A DNA stretch of 64,000 nucleotides from Roseiflexus sp. RS-1 (GCF_000016665.1 NC_009523.1:496001-560000); one strand, 5' to 3'; counted from the first letter of the stretch, positions 1-9,481 are shown. The notes: a model not told the origin generated them from the sequence alone. Translations and numbers: made by a program.

Positions 1-147
1 GCTATCATATGACAACCTGGTGCAAGATGCAAGCGATGCATGCGATACCGATGTTGCGAAACCATATATCTTCCCGTCAGAGTGTAAAATGCAGGAGGTG
101 TGCTATAATCACGTGACGACAGGTACGAAGAATTCAGGGGGCGCAGT

Positions 148-1050
148 ATGAAAGACCTGTTTCGTCGCGCGCCAAAGCGTTTTACGGCAGCGCGCATCGA
201 GAATCAGGCGATCCCCGACAATATGTGGGTCAAATGCCCGTCCTGCGGCGACCTGATCTATACCCGGCAGTTCAGTGACAATCTGAAAGTCTGCAAATGC
301 GGCTATCACATGCGTCTGACCGCGCGTGAGTGGCTTGGATTGCTCGATGACGGGTCGTTCGTCGAGTTCGATGCTGCCCTGGCGTCGGTCGATGCGCTGG
401 GATTCGTGTCGCCACGTCATGTCTACGAGCAGAAATTGATCGAAAGTCGGCAGCAGACTGGCCTGAACGATGCGCTGATCACCAGCAGCGGAGCGATCAA
501 CGGGATGCTGCTATGCCTGGCAGTCACCGAATTCGAGTTTATCGGTGGCTCGATGGGAAGCGCCTATGGCGAGCGCCTGGCGCGCGTGATCGAGCGCGCC
601 GCCGATGCGCGCCTCCCGCTTTTGACGATCAACGCCAGTGGCGGTGCACGGCAGGAAGAAGGCACGCTGGCGCTCCTCCAGATGGCGAAGGTCAACATGG
701 CGCTAACGCGCCTTGCCGCCGCCGGTCAACCCCATATCGCTCTGCTGGTTGATCCATGCTATGGCGGCGTGCTGGCGTCGTACACCTCGGTCGCCGATGT
801 GATCATCGCCGAACCTGGCGCGCGAGTCGGCTTTGCCGGGCGACGGGTCATCGAGCAGACGATCCGCCAGAAACTGCCGGTCCACTTTCAGACCGCCGAA
901 TTCCTGCTGGATCACGGCATGATCGATATGGTGACGCCGCGTAGTGAACTGCGGGGCGTCCTGTCAACCCTCCTGCGATTGTATCGTGATGCGTTTGCAC
1001 ACACGTCAGCAGCGCAGCATGTTCCGGCGCTGACGCACGTCCAGGGATGA
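148..1050 (+). CDS. accD: Acetyl-CoA carboxylase carboxyltransferase beta subunit
   Basis: This 300-residue protein is the beta half of the carboxyltransferase that moves CO2 from carboxybiotin to acetyl-CoA to make malonyl-CoA in the cytoplasm. The N-terminus has the AccD zinc ribbon (Cys30, Cys33, Cys49, Cys51). The crotonase-fold part carries the family motifs around residues 130-220 (GGSMGSAYGER, NASGGARQEEG, DPCYGGVLAS). The last cysteine pair is C-X-C, where AccD normally has C-X2-C (usual text VCPKCGYH, here VCKCGYH). A -10 box TATAAT lies at 104-109, and a purine-rich stretch (CAGGGGGCG) precedes the ATG. The stop codon overlaps the accA start, so the two subunits are translationally coupled. 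Identification is secure. Confidence 0.96.
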   Translation: MKDLFRRAPKRFTAARIENQAIPDNMWVKCPSCGDLIYTRQFSDNLKVCKCGYHMRLTAREWLGLLDDGSFVEFDAALASVDALGFVSPRHVYEQKLIESRQQTGLNDALITSSGAINGMLLCLAVTEFEFIGGSMGSAYGERLARVIERAADARLPLLTINASGGARQEEGTLALLQMAKVNMALTRLAAAGQPHIALLVDPCYGGVLASYTSVADVIIAEPGARVGFAGRRVIEQTIRQKLPVHFQTAEFLLDHGMIDMVTPRSELRGVLSTLLRLYRDAFAHTSAAQHVPALTHVQG

Positions 1051-1925
1051 TCGTTCCAATGAAAACGCCAGCCTTGACGCCATGGGACAGGGTGCAACTG
1101 GCGCGTCACCCGCGCCGTCCGCATACGCTCGATTATGTGCGCGCCCTGTGCGACGATTTTATCGAACTCCACGGTGATCGTCGCTACGGCGACGATCCGG
1201 CGATCATTGGCGGACCGGCGCGCTTCGCCGACCGCACGGTCATGATCGTGGGGCATCAGAAAGGGAGCGACGCGCGCGAGAATGTGCGGCGCAACTTTGG
1301 TATGGCGCGCCCGGAAGGGTATCGCAAAGCGCTGCGCCTCTTTCGCCACGCCGAAAAGTTTGGCTTTCCGCTGATCTGCTTCATCGATACGCCAGGCGCC
1401 GATCCGAGCATGGAATCCGAGGAGCGCGGTCAGGGGAATGCTATTGCGGAAAACATTCTGGCGCTCGCCGGGTTGCGCGTCCCGATCGTTGCATGTGTGA
1501 TCGGCGAGGGGGGGAGCGGCGGCGCGCTGGCGCTTGGCGTCGCCGATCGGCTCCTGATGCTCGAACACGCAATCTACTCCGTGGCAGCGCCAGAAGCGGC
1601 AGCGTCGATTCTCTGGCGCGACGCAGGCAAAGCGCCGGAAGCGGCAAGCGCAATGCGCATTACGGCGCAGGACCAGTACGACCTGGGGATCGCGGATGCG
1701 ATCATTCCCGAGCCAGAGGGCGGTGCGCACACCGATGCCGCCGCCGCAGCGGAGGCAGTGGGGGCAGCGCTGCGTGCAGCGCTCGATGCACTGGTCGGGC
1801 TGCCGATCGATGTCCTGTTGCAGCGCCGCTACGCCAGATACCGCGCTATCGGACGCTTTCAGGAAAGCCAACCAATGCCGAACATGCCTGCCACCGTTCC
1901 GCCGCTTCCCTTCAAGGGATCGTAA
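1047..1925 (+). CDS. accA: Acetyl-CoA carboxylase carboxyltransferase alpha subunit
   Basis: This is the 292-residue alpha subunit partner of AccD. Family landmarks are LARHPRRPHTLDY near the N-terminus, ELHGDRRYGDDPAI, GHQKGSDARENVRRNFGM, FIDTPGADPSMESEERGQ and the oxyanion loop GEGGSGGALALGVAD. The start at 1047 makes an ATGA overlap with accD. An in-frame ATG at 1059 is an alternative. At 292 residues it is slightly shorter than the usual 315-320, with the missing part in the N-terminal helix. Its 3' end overlaps the convergent gene by 14 bp. With the biotin carboxylase/BCCP fusion at 57.2 kb it could form a complete carboxylase. Confidence 0.95.
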   Translation: MIVPMKTPALTPWDRVQLARHPRRPHTLDYVRALCDDFIELHGDRRYGDDPAIIGGPARFADRTVMIVGHQKGSDARENVRRNFGMARPEGYRKALRLFRHAEKFGFPLICFIDTPGADPSMESEERGQGNAIAENILALAGLRVPIVACVIGEGGSGGALALGVADRLLMLEHAIYSVAAPEAAASILWRDAGKAPEAASAMRITAQDQYDLGIADAIIPEPEGGAHTDAAAAAEAVGAALRAALDALVGLPIDVLLQRRYARYRAIGRFQESQPMPNMPATVPPLPFKGS

Positions 1926-3960
1926 CGCGGGTCAGAAGCAGCGCATCCTGCCCGGCATCGTCAGCCCGCTCCCCATTGGTTCGCAATGGCAATCGGGAGA
2001 AGGTCTGCGGATCGTAGACGCCAATCGCAAGGCGATAGGTTCCGGCAGGGAGATCGGGCGGCAGCGGAAAATGCTGCACCATCGAAACGTGCCTGCCCGG
2101 TTGCCATGATTGCGGGCGCCAGTGTTCCGTTCCCAACGGAACATCCACCTGCGCAACACGTTTGCCCGCGTCGTTCATCATATGCACAAAGATCATATAG
2201 TCACGGTCGGATTGTGCAAGCGCCTGCCACACCAGTGTGATCGTCAACGCCCCGGATGCGCCGATGGCGGATGTATCGAGGTTGTATCCGTGGAGGCGAA
2301 CCATATCGCCGAAATCTGTATCCGGCACCTCAGTGACCGGTGGCGGAACCTGATAGATGTAGGCATAGTCAATGCCGTGAATCCGGACGATGTGGATCGG
2401 CTTGAGACGCCGCAGTGGAGCGTGCAGTTCTGGTCGCGTGTTGCGCTGGATCTGGTCGATATACGCGACCGCATAATCGACGCGCAGCGGGTTTTGAATG
2501 GCCTGGAGCGGCGCAACCCCTGCTGGCGCAAACGGACTCAGGACAGCCTGGTAGAACACGGCGATCGGGCGATCCCTGCCGTCTGGCTGCGCAGCGATAA
2601 ATGCAGCCGCAAGTTCCAGCCCCTCACCCCAACCAATCGGCAACACCTGTCTGGCTACTGCACCGCCGCCGAGCAGCGGGTTGTAGTACGCCAGATAATA
2701 GGGGTGGTACCAGATCAGATTGGTGATCACTGCCGTTACCACCAGCACATACCCTGCCGACTGCCACGGATGCGCGGCGCCGAAACGTCTGAGGGCATCG
2801 ATGATCCCCCGCTTGCTCAGAAAATCGTATCCACGGGAGAACCCGGCAGCCGCCAGGATTGTCAGCGCAGGAAAGACCGGCAGCGCATAGCGGTCGAATT
2901 TCTTCGCCATAACACTGATCGCTGCAACGAAAAGAACGACAAACACCGCCAGCAGCAGCAAGGGACGACTCGCATCCTTCCAGGCGTCTTTCCCATCGCG
3001 CACAATAAAGCTGATCCAGATCAGCACGCCGATCAGCGTCCACGGCGCCAGGCGGAACGGTATCGCCACCAGGTAGAAGAGCGGTCCCGGATCGGCGACG
3101 GCGCGACCGAAGAAGAAGTTCCCCCACGGGTGCGGCGCTCCGCCATCGAAGAGAATCTCGCTCACAACACCCCAGGTCGTCGCGAGCGGTCGCACCCACA
3201 TGGCGGGCCAGAGCGCGATCCAGACGAGCGCTGCCATGCCGCACCACACTGCCAGGGGCGGGATGCAACGCACCATTGTTATAACCGCAGAGCGAACGGT
3301 TAGCGTCGATGGCAGCCCCTGCCCGATGAGCACAACCAACCCCGCCAGCGGCGCCAGCAGCAGCGCGGGTGATTTGGTCAGCAACCCCAGACCGGCGACG
3401 AGACCGCTGGCGATCCACCACGGCGAGTGGACGAAACTGCGTGTGTTGCTCTGGAGCGCCACCAGCATCAGCAGCAGGCTGAGCGTCATCAGGGACGTCA
3501 GGGTTGCATCCATATGGAACAGTTGCGAGTGAGCGACCAGAAACGGCTCGCCGATCCAGAGCAGCGCCGCCAGAAGCGCAATGGTTCGACCGGTCAGGCG
3601 CTCCAGGAGCGGGTACGCCAGCGCGAGCGCAAGCGCCGTAATCGTGGCAGCCGGTAACCGCATGACGGTGTAGAAGGTCGCCGGGTGTTCCTGGATGATT
3701 TCGAGTACGGTCAGAACCTGGTAGATCGTGTGCCCCAGAGCGCCAAGCCACAGCGTTGTGACTGCCGGATGCCCGAAGTAGAAGGTGTCGGCGAAGTTGC
3801 CGGTAGCAACTGCGGTTGCGAATCGCCGGGAGAGCGATATCCAGTGGTAGGCTTCATCAACGGTGAGAAAACGTCCATTGGGCCAGCGCGCCGCCATTGC
3901 CAGAACAAAGAGTGCAACCGGCGTCACCGCCCGACGCAGGACCTGACCAGGACCTGTCAC
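1912..3960 (-). CDS. GT39/ArnT-like membrane glycosyltransferase
   Basis: A 682-residue polytopic membrane protein of the dolichyl-phosphate-mannose/ArnT glycosyltransferase superfamily. These enzymes move a sugar from a polyprenyl-phosphate donor outside the cell membrane. The first periplasmic loop has the acidic catalytic motif (FLTVDEAYHW) after one N-terminal TM segment. About ten further hydrophobic segments follow. The last ~130 residues form a soluble beta-rich domain (IFVHMMNDAGKRVAQVD, LPAGTYRLAIGVYDP), also found at the C-terminus of the GT at 25.4-27.8 kb. I chose the GTG at 3960 because AAGGAGGG lies just upstream; a TTG at 4014 would add 18 residues. Substrate is unknown. Confidence 0.8.
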   Translation of the reverse strand: MTGPGQVLRRAVTPVALFVLAMAARWPNGRFLTVDEAYHWISLSRRFATAVATGNFADTFYFGHPAVTTLWLGALGHTIYQVLTVLEIIQEHPATFYTVMRLPAATITALALALAYPLLERLTGRTIALLAALLWIGEPFLVAHSQLFHMDATLTSLMTLSLLLMLVALQSNTRSFVHSPWWIASGLVAGLGLLTKSPALLLAPLAGLVVLIGQGLPSTLTVRSAVITMVRCIPPLAVWCGMAALVWIALWPAMWVRPLATTWGVVSEILFDGGAPHPWGNFFFGRAVADPGPLFYLVAIPFRLAPWTLIGVLIWISFIVRDGKDAWKDASRPLLLLAVFVVLFVAAISVMAKKFDRYALPVFPALTILAAAGFSRGYDFLSKRGIIDALRRFGAAHPWQSAGYVLVVTAVITNLIWYHPYYLAYYNPLLGGGAVARQVLPIGWGEGLELAAAFIAAQPDGRDRPIAVFYQAVLSPFAPAGVAPLQAIQNPLRVDYAVAYIDQIQRNTRPELHAPLRRLKPIHIVRIHGIDYAYIYQVPPPVTEVPDTDFGDMVRLHGYNLDTSAIGASGALTITLVWQALAQSDRDYMIFVHMMNDAGKRVAQVDVPLGTEHWRPQSWQPGRHVSMVQHFPLPPDLPAGTYRLAIGVYDPQTFSRLPLRTNGERADDAGQDALLLTRVTIP

Positions 3961-4093
3961 AAGCCCTCCTTGAGTAAGGCTCGTCGTCACGATACCCTGG
4001 AGGCGCAGAAGCAATCTCGCACCACGAGTAACGACGGTTCTGGCGTGTCATCCTGAAATGAGGAATGAGACGAACAACGACGACCGGTGTACC

Positions 4094-4330
4094 TTAACGG
4101 GAAGAGCGCACAGTTGAGGTCTCTTCATCGGTTTTGCGCGGTTCGCCGGAAGGTTCGGCTTTCACGCGCATCCCGACAATCAGTGTGCCGAAGAGAAGCA
4201 CAGCCATAGCAACAAACACCGCGATGGTAAGGAGCGACTCGCTTTTGGCAAGTTCGAACCCCAACGCGACAAACGGCAGCGCCGTCAGCAGAATGGCGAG
4301 CACAGTCCAGATACGATCAAATGTGTTCAT
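4094..4330 (-). CDS. Small two-TM membrane protein, unknown function
   Basis: A 78-residue protein with two predicted membrane helices (VLAILLTALPFVALGFELA and IAVFVAMAVLLFGTLIVGM) and a short charged C-terminal tail (KAEPSGEPRKTDEETS). The start at 4330 is chosen because GGAG sits about ten bases upstream; an in-frame ATG at 4372 would add 14 residues without clear benefit. The gene lies between two minus-strand genes, 79 bp upstream of one and 36 bp downstream of the next. I do not recognise a family. Confidence 0.6.
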   Translation of the reverse strand: MNTFDRIWTVLAILLTALPFVALGFELAKSESLLTIAVFVAMAVLLFGTLIVGMRVKAEPSGEPRKTDEETSTVRSSR

Positions 4331-4408
4331 GACACCACTCCGCATTCTCCCCCTCAACTCCTTCCATGGCATATAGTACCATAATTTCGTGGAGAGAACC
4401 GCAGCGTG

Positions 4409-6088
4409 TCATCTTTTTGGTTGATAGATTTCCAACGGCAGCGCCAGCAGGTGCAGTACTCGCTGTTGCAGCGGCGACAGCGGCGTCATGCTGGAAGGAT
4501 CGTGATGGAAGTTGGGGGCGAAGGTCATATCACGAAAAGCATCGAGCAGGCGCTCGCCGGTGATCCGCGATGCACTTCGTCCGTTGTCCTGGTTGGCGGA
4601 GAGGGTAAACACGCCTTCCTCGATCAAGCGGCGGCGCGCGATGGCTTCGAGCGAGGCAAGCGTGCGCAACCCCAGTGAGAGCAGGCGTATCAGCCCGGTT
4701 TCCAGTTCTGGCGAATGCACGTCGTGCGGCGCCAGCGAGATCGGACGCCCGTGCAGGCGCTCGAAACCTGATGCGGCAGGCAGGGTCAGTGAGAGCATGT
4801 GATCCCTGGCAGGTTCCGGCGGGGTGATATTGGAACCGAATACCTGCCACCCCAGGCTGTGCACCGCCCGACTCAGCGCATCGGTATTGACCGACACGTT
4901 CATACGCACATCGCGCTCAACGCGCACGCCGGTTGGTCGCCCTCGATACCGGCGCACCATACGCTCCTCGATCTGCTCATCGAAGTCCAGGTGCAGAAGC
5001 CCATGCACCTGATAACTGTCGAGAATGGCATGGGCAGCTTCGCGCAGAGCTTCGATGGTACGGGGACGACGCTTGCCGCGTTTGCGCTCGCCAAGCGCCA
5101 GCAATGCCGCCTGTGCGCGTGTCAGGCGTGCGCGCAACGCTTCCTCCGAGATACGTGCATGGTTTGGTGAACGGATGGCGATCCGTCGCTCGTTCCAGAC
5201 AATGGGGCTGCCGTTGAGATTGACGCGCATCGGGGTCAACCATTCGACGCCATCGCTGGAAGAAGAGGCAAGCGGATCATGATCGTCCGCTGGCAAGCGG
5301 CATGCTGGTCGAGCGCCATCAAGCGGGGCATCCGGAGCAGACAGCGAATCCGGCAGCAGGCAGAGATACTCGTGGTTGTGCTGATGGATCGCGCCGCGGA
5401 ATTCAACTGCTGTGAGTGCGTCGCCGGTGAACCGGTATCGTCGTGGCGGCAGGTTCTGACTTATCCGTTCCACGAGATCGTAGAACGACGCAGGGTGCGT
5501 GCACTCTTGTGAGAAGGAGTACAGCACGAGCGGCATATTCAGCGGGTCGAGCATTGCCAGCGCCATTGGTTGCCGTGACATCCTGGCGCGCCAGAGATGG
5601 GGCTGATTAACCAGGAACAAGCCGTTCGGCGAGATGTGCCACACCCGACCTTCATAGATGCGCACATGAATCTGCTCAATTTCCGACATCCATGTCTCGA
5701 GGACATAGCGATTGAGATCGTGCTCAATCGCCTGCCACTGATGATCGCGGCTGAGTCCGATCAGGAGATCGTGAAGCCGATCAATATCGACATCAATGGG
5801 AGTAACCTCACTGCCAATGCACCAATGAAGCGTCCCCAGGCGGCTCGATACCCACTGTTGAATCGTACTGGCTTTATGATCGCCGCACGACAGGATGTGG
5901 GTCAACCAGACGACAGCAGTCCAGCCGGAGGTGAGGTTGCCCCAGTAGGCGCGGATAGGAATATGCCGGTCGAGGATATGCGGAATGCCCATACGTCGCA
6001 TGTGGGCAATGAGGAGCGGAATGTCGTCACTGTGCTCGACAGTGAGCGTCAGCATCTCTGGACGTTCATGCGTGTGAAGCATGGGCAT
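4409..6088 (-). CDS. Transposase-derived protein (IS1634/IS4-like), degenerate catalytic site
   Basis: A 559-residue protein whose architecture follows IS1634-type transposases. The N-terminal DUF4277-like part reads ILDRHIPIRAYWGNLTSG and WLTHILSCGDHKASTIQQW. The C-terminal part has the family end (ERLHGRPISLAPHDV, LLSLGLRTLASLEAI, GERLLDAFRDMTFA). The positions where the family normally has its DDE acids look changed: the first region reads EQIHVRIYEGRVWH rather than a DTT/DTS-like motif, and the YxxxE region before FERLHGR is missing. No terminal inverted repeats are visible around the gene. It may be a retired or domesticated transposase. Start: ATG at 6088 with GAGAGACAGG upstream; a TTG at 6103 is also in frame. 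Confidence 0.6.
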   Translation of the reverse strand: MPMLHTHERPEMLTLTVEHSDDIPLLIAHMRRMGIPHILDRHIPIRAYWGNLTSGWTAVVWLTHILSCGDHKASTIQQWVSSRLGTLHWCIGSEVTPIDVDIDRLHDLLIGLSRDHQWQAIEHDLNRYVLETWMSEIEQIHVRIYEGRVWHISPNGLFLVNQPHLWRARMSRQPMALAMLDPLNMPLVLYSFSQECTHPASFYDLVERISQNLPPRRYRFTGDALTAVEFRGAIHQHNHEYLCLLPDSLSAPDAPLDGARPACRLPADDHDPLASSSSDGVEWLTPMRVNLNGSPIVWNERRIAIRSPNHARISEEALRARLTRAQAALLALGERKRGKRRPRTIEALREAAHAILDSYQVHGLLHLDFDEQIEERMVRRYRGRPTGVRVERDVRMNVSVNTDALSRAVHSLGWQVFGSNITPPEPARDHMLSLTLPAASGFERLHGRPISLAPHDVHSPELETGLIRLLSLGLRTLASLEAIARRRLIEEGVFTLSANQDNGRSASRITGERLLDAFRDMTFAPNFHHDPSSMTPLSPLQQRVLHLLALPLEIYQPKR

Positions 6089-6197
6089 CGACCTGTCTCT
6101 CAAGACTGGATTTCATGATGCGGCGTGGCATCCCGCTGATGATAGTATCAATACAGGATGACCGTCCCTTTTCAATTTCTTCTGTGAACGTGAACGT

Positions 6198-6225
6198 TTG
6201 TTAAGACCACATTACGGTGTATAAT
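6198..6225 (+). promoter_or_regulatory. Promoter of M16 protease gene, possibly leaderless
   Basis: TTGTTA at 6198-6203 and TATAAT at 6220-6225 are separated by 16 bp. The -10 box ends only seven bases before the ATG at 6233, so transcription would be expected to begin at or next to the start codon. No Shine-Dalgarno sequence fits between them. Confidence 0.6.
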
Positions 6226-6232
6226 TGGCGGT

Positions 6233-7528
6233 ATGCCAGACTATCCGCCACCGCCACAACTCTACACGCTGCCCGGCGGCTTGCGTGTGCTGATCGAGGC
6301 GTTGCCATATGCGCACTCGGTATCGGTCGGTTGCTTCGTAAGCGTCGGCGCTGGTCATGAAGCGCGCCATGAGAGCGGCATTGCGCACTTTATCGAGCAT
6401 ATGCTCTTCAAAGGCACACAGCGCCGACCATCGCCCAAGTTGATCGCCGATGCCATCGAGGGTGTCGGCGGCACGCTGGATGCCTATACCAGTTTCGAGT
6501 CGACGGTCTACTACGCCAAAGTCGCCGATATCTATTTCGACCGCGCGATAGATGTGCTCGCGGATATGCTGATCGCTCCGCGCTTCGATCCGCTCGACAT
6601 CGAAAAAGAGCGGCGCGTGATCGCCGAGGAACTGCATCAGACCGAAGACACGCCTTCGGAACTGGTGCATCTGGTTCTTGATGCTGCTATGTGGGGCGAC
6701 CAGCCGCTGGGACGCGACATCGCCGGCAGTGAAGAGACAATCGCGGCGTTCCGTGCCGAACAGATCGTTTCGTTCTGGCGGGCGCATTACACTAAACGGA
6801 ATATAGTCATTTCGATCGCCGGGCATGTCGATGTGCAGCGTGCACTCGATGCGGTGGCGGTCGCCTTCGACGCGCTGCCGGAAGGCTCGCCGGCAATGTT
6901 GCTGCCCAGCCAACCGCCGCGCCCTGGTCCGGCGGTAACGTTGCGCAGCGACGACAATGAGCAGGGCAATTTCTGCATCGGTTTCCGCGGCATATCCCAC
7001 AACGACCCGGATCGTCGCGCGTTGCTGGTCTTCGATACGGTGATCGGCGGCGGCGCATCTTCCCGCCTGTTCCAGGAGATCCGCGAAGAGCGAGGGTTGG
7101 CGTACAACATTGGCAGTTACAGCCGCGAATACCACGATACGGGGAAGTGGGTCATCTTCGGCAGTGTGGAACCGCAGTGTGTAGATGAGTGCATTGCGAC
7201 GGTGATGACAGAATTGCGCCGCGCGCGAGTCGAAGGGATCACTGCTGAAGAACTGGCGCAGGTGAAGGAGCAGGTCAAAGGGGGCATTCTCCTTTCGCTG
7301 GAGGATACCTGGGCGATTGCGTCGCGCAACGGGTCGCATCAACTGCGCTATGGGCGCGTTATTCCCATTGAACAGGTTGTTGCCGAGGTTGAAGCCGTAT
7401 CGCGTGACGATGTGCTGCGCGTTGCCCAACGGGTGCTGCGTGACGACCATCTGCACCTGGCAGTCATTGGTCCGTATGATGATACCGCCAATCTTGAGCG
7501 CCTGCTCACCGTGGAGCATTCTCCGTGA
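6233..7528 (+). CDS. M16 family zinc metalloprotease (pitrilysin/processing peptidase type)
   Basis: A 431-residue peptidase of the insulinase/mitochondrial-processing-peptidase family. The inverted zinc motif HFIEH is at residues 52-56 and the distal glutamate region (RRVIAEELHQTEDTPSE) is near residue 130. The C-terminal half has the family pair GGGASSRLFQEIREERGLAY and the R/Y-rich substrate-binding segment. Its length equals the single-chain bacterial form, close to B. subtilis YmxG/MlpA. No signal peptide is visible, so it is probably cytoplasmic. It is read from a strong -10 box seven bases upstream of the ATG and is followed by rnpB on the same strand. Confidence 0.92.
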   Translation: MPDYPPPPQLYTLPGGLRVLIEALPYAHSVSVGCFVSVGAGHEARHESGIAHFIEHMLFKGTQRRPSPKLIADAIEGVGGTLDAYTSFESTVYYAKVADIYFDRAIDVLADMLIAPRFDPLDIEKERRVIAEELHQTEDTPSELVHLVLDAAMWGDQPLGRDIAGSEETIAAFRAEQIVSFWRAHYTKRNIVISIAGHVDVQRALDAVAVAFDALPEGSPAMLLPSQPPRPGPAVTLRSDDNEQGNFCIGFRGISHNDPDRRALLVFDTVIGGGASSRLFQEIREERGLAYNIGSYSREYHDTGKWVIFGSVEPQCVDECIATVMTELRRARVEGITAEELAQVKEQVKGGILLSLEDTWAIASRNGSHQLRYGRVIPIEQVVAEVEAVSRDDVLRVAQRVLRDDHLHLAVIGPYDDTANLERLLTVEHSP

Positions 7529-7591
7529 ACCGCGCTACCGCTCATCCGTTTTCCATGCATGTGTCGCATGTGCTACAATAGATACGGAATC

Positions 7592-8040
7592 GAGAGTCGG
7601 CAACGAGCCGCCGCTGGAGCGATCCTCCAGAGGAACTTCCCGACTCCCCGCCCGCCGCAAGGCGGAACGTCGCCCCGCGAAACAGCAAGCGGGGGCGCGC
7701 AGGGGGTAACGCCTGCGCGACGCAAGACGGCAACAGAGAGCAGACCCGCCGATGGCTCCTTCGCGAGCTCAGGTAAGGGGTGAAAGGGTGCGGTAAGAGC
7801 GCACCGGCGTCGGCAGCGATGCCGGCGGCCAGGCGACTGCGCCGACGATGGGGAGCAAGGTGTGTGGGGCGGGCTTATCGTGTGGGAGCGACGCACGTCG
7901 CGTGATCACCACCGCGCTCGCTCACATCGCAGCCGCGACGGTGAAGGCGGGCAACACCCGCCAGGCCAGGAGCGGCCCGCGCAGTGCGCGGAGAGAGATG
8001 GCGGCGAACAACAGAATCGGGGGTACAGTTGCCGACTCGC
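7592..8040 (+). ncRNA. rnpB: RNase P RNA (bacterial type A)
   Basis: The catalytic RNA of RNase P, which trims tRNA 5' leaders. The ends pair as helix P1: GAGTCGGCAAC at 7594-7604 with GTTGCCGACTC at 8028-8038. Conserved core text appears in order: GAGGAA near the 5' end, GGGGGTAACGCC, ACAGAGAGCAGACC, AGGGTGAAAGGGTGCGGTAAGAGCGCACC-like text near 7770-7800, GGAGCAAGG near 7855, and ACAGAATCGGGG near the 3' end. The -10 box TACAAT at 7574-7579 would start transcription at about the first base of P1. Exact ends are approximate. The RNA is about 450 nt, longer than most, with the extra length in peripheral helices. Confidence 0.92.
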
Positions 8041-8159
8041 CGAACGGGCGGGAGCAGAGCGCTTCCGCCTGTTTTTGTTGCAGCCGCCTTCCTGCTGTTT
8101 GACGCCATTCATCAATCGCGCTACGATAGTGTCACGTCGTCGAAATCGTTGGAGCCGTT

Positions 8160-9386
8160 GTGCACCTGTTCCTTCGCAGTATCCCGCAGTGGTTCGAGCG
8201 CAGGTTGATCGGCGCCTTTCCGGAGAATGTCCGCGCCAATATTCGCATCGAACTGCTGGCTTCGTTCTGGTATGGCCTCTTCTTTGCCGCCAGTCTGACA
8301 TTCTTTCCGGTTATTCTGCGTCGTTTGGGCGCCACTCCCTTCGAACTGGCGCTGTACGTCGTCTTCAGTTATATCGCTCAGACCCTGTCGCCGCTCAGTC
8401 TCATGCTGCTGCGTCGTGTGGCGCCGATCCGCTTCTCGGTGATCGCCTGGTCATTCGGGCGCGGCGTGCTCGTTTTTGGGGCGCTGTCGAGCAACACGTC
8501 CTGGTTGCTGGCGCTTGCCGCACTGTTCTGGATCGCCGAGGCACTGCCATCACCAGCATATGCGCGCATCATGCAGCAGATCTACCCGCCGCGCCACCGT
8601 GGACGCGCGATGTCAACCGTGCGGATCGGCGTCGCAATCGTGGTGCTGATCGCAACGCCGATTGCGGGTTGGGCGCTTGATCAGGCGGGACATCCGCCCC
8701 TCTTTGCGCTGGCAGCAATCTTTGGCGTTGTTTCGAGCCTGATCTTCTCGCGCGTTCGTCCGATCGACGGCGCTGCGGAACCGGAGAGTCCGCCAGCGCT
8801 TCGTGCATTGCTGCCGATCGTGCGCCACGACCGCCGTTTTGCGCTCTACCTGCTGGTTCTGACGATCTATGGGTTTGGCGCTGTGATGGCGCTCCCGCTC
8901 TACCCGGTGGTGCAGGTGACGAAACTCCAACTCTCGTACACAACCATCGGCTATCTGAATCTGGTGCAATCGCTCTGCTGGCTGGCAGGATTCTTCGTGT
9001 GGGGGCGTCTGCTCGACCGGTACGGACCGTTGTGGGTGTTGCGCCTCAGTATTCTCATGGCAGCCTTTGTGCCGCTAACCTACATCTGGGCTGGTCATGC
9101 CTGGATGTTGCTGCCCGCATTCATCTGCCAGGGTCTGATGCAGGGCGGTTTCGAATTGGGGATCACCACCGGCGCTATCGACCTGGCAAAACGGGGGCAT
9201 GTGATGGAGTATACTGCGCTTCAAACGGCCACGATCGGAGTGCGTGGCATGCTGGCGCCGCTCATGGGGGCGGCGCTCCTCGGCGTGGGAGCATCCGAAA
9301 CGCTGGTGTTGGGTCTTGCGGTTGGGTTGGTGGCAGGTTCGTGGGTTCTGCTCGGCGCGGTGCGATTGCCACAGCATCCGTCATAG
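8160..9386 (+). CDS. Major facilitator superfamily transporter
   Basis: A 408-residue integral membrane protein with about twelve hydrophobic segments, consistent with MFS. The loop between helices 2 and 3 reads RRVAPIRFSVIAWSFGRG. A long cytoplasmic loop in the middle (VRPIDGAAEPESPPALRALLPIVRHDRR) splits two six-helix halves, and WGRLLDRYGPLWVLR is the repeat of the loop 2-3 motif in the second half. Start is GTG with GGAG six bases upstream. Substrate cannot be predicted. The gene follows rnpB and is not obviously in an operon. Confidence 0.85.
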   Translation: MHLFLRSIPQWFERRLIGAFPENVRANIRIELLASFWYGLFFAASLTFFPVILRRLGATPFELALYVVFSYIAQTLSPLSLMLLRRVAPIRFSVIAWSFGRGVLVFGALSSNTSWLLALAALFWIAEALPSPAYARIMQQIYPPRHRGRAMSTVRIGVAIVVLIATPIAGWALDQAGHPPLFALAAIFGVVSSLIFSRVRPIDGAAEPESPPALRALLPIVRHDRRFALYLLVLTIYGFGAVMALPLYPVVQVTKLQLSYTTIGYLNLVQSLCWLAGFFVWGRLLDRYGPLWVLRLSILMAAFVPLTYIWAGHAWMLLPAFICQGLMQGGFELGITTGAIDLAKRGHVMEYTALQTATIGVRGMLAPLMGAALLGVGASETLVLGLAVGLVAGSWVLLGAVRLPQHPS

Positions 9387-9481
9387 CAAACTCGATGGAT
9401 CAGGATGCATTCTTGCCAGAGCGTCCCATGAATGTTCCTGGCGTGCTGGAACGGTGCGCGTCCTCGCCACTGCCTGGGTGC

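Noticed and set aside
2110-3303. Antisense open frame of about 400 codons over the first membrane glycosyltransferase
   Set aside because: It overlaps a convincing membrane protein, is charged and low in family-like motifs, and has no ribosome binding site.
6212-7519. Antisense open frame across the M16 protease gene
   Set aside because: Runs opposite a clear HxxEH protease with no recognisable domain.
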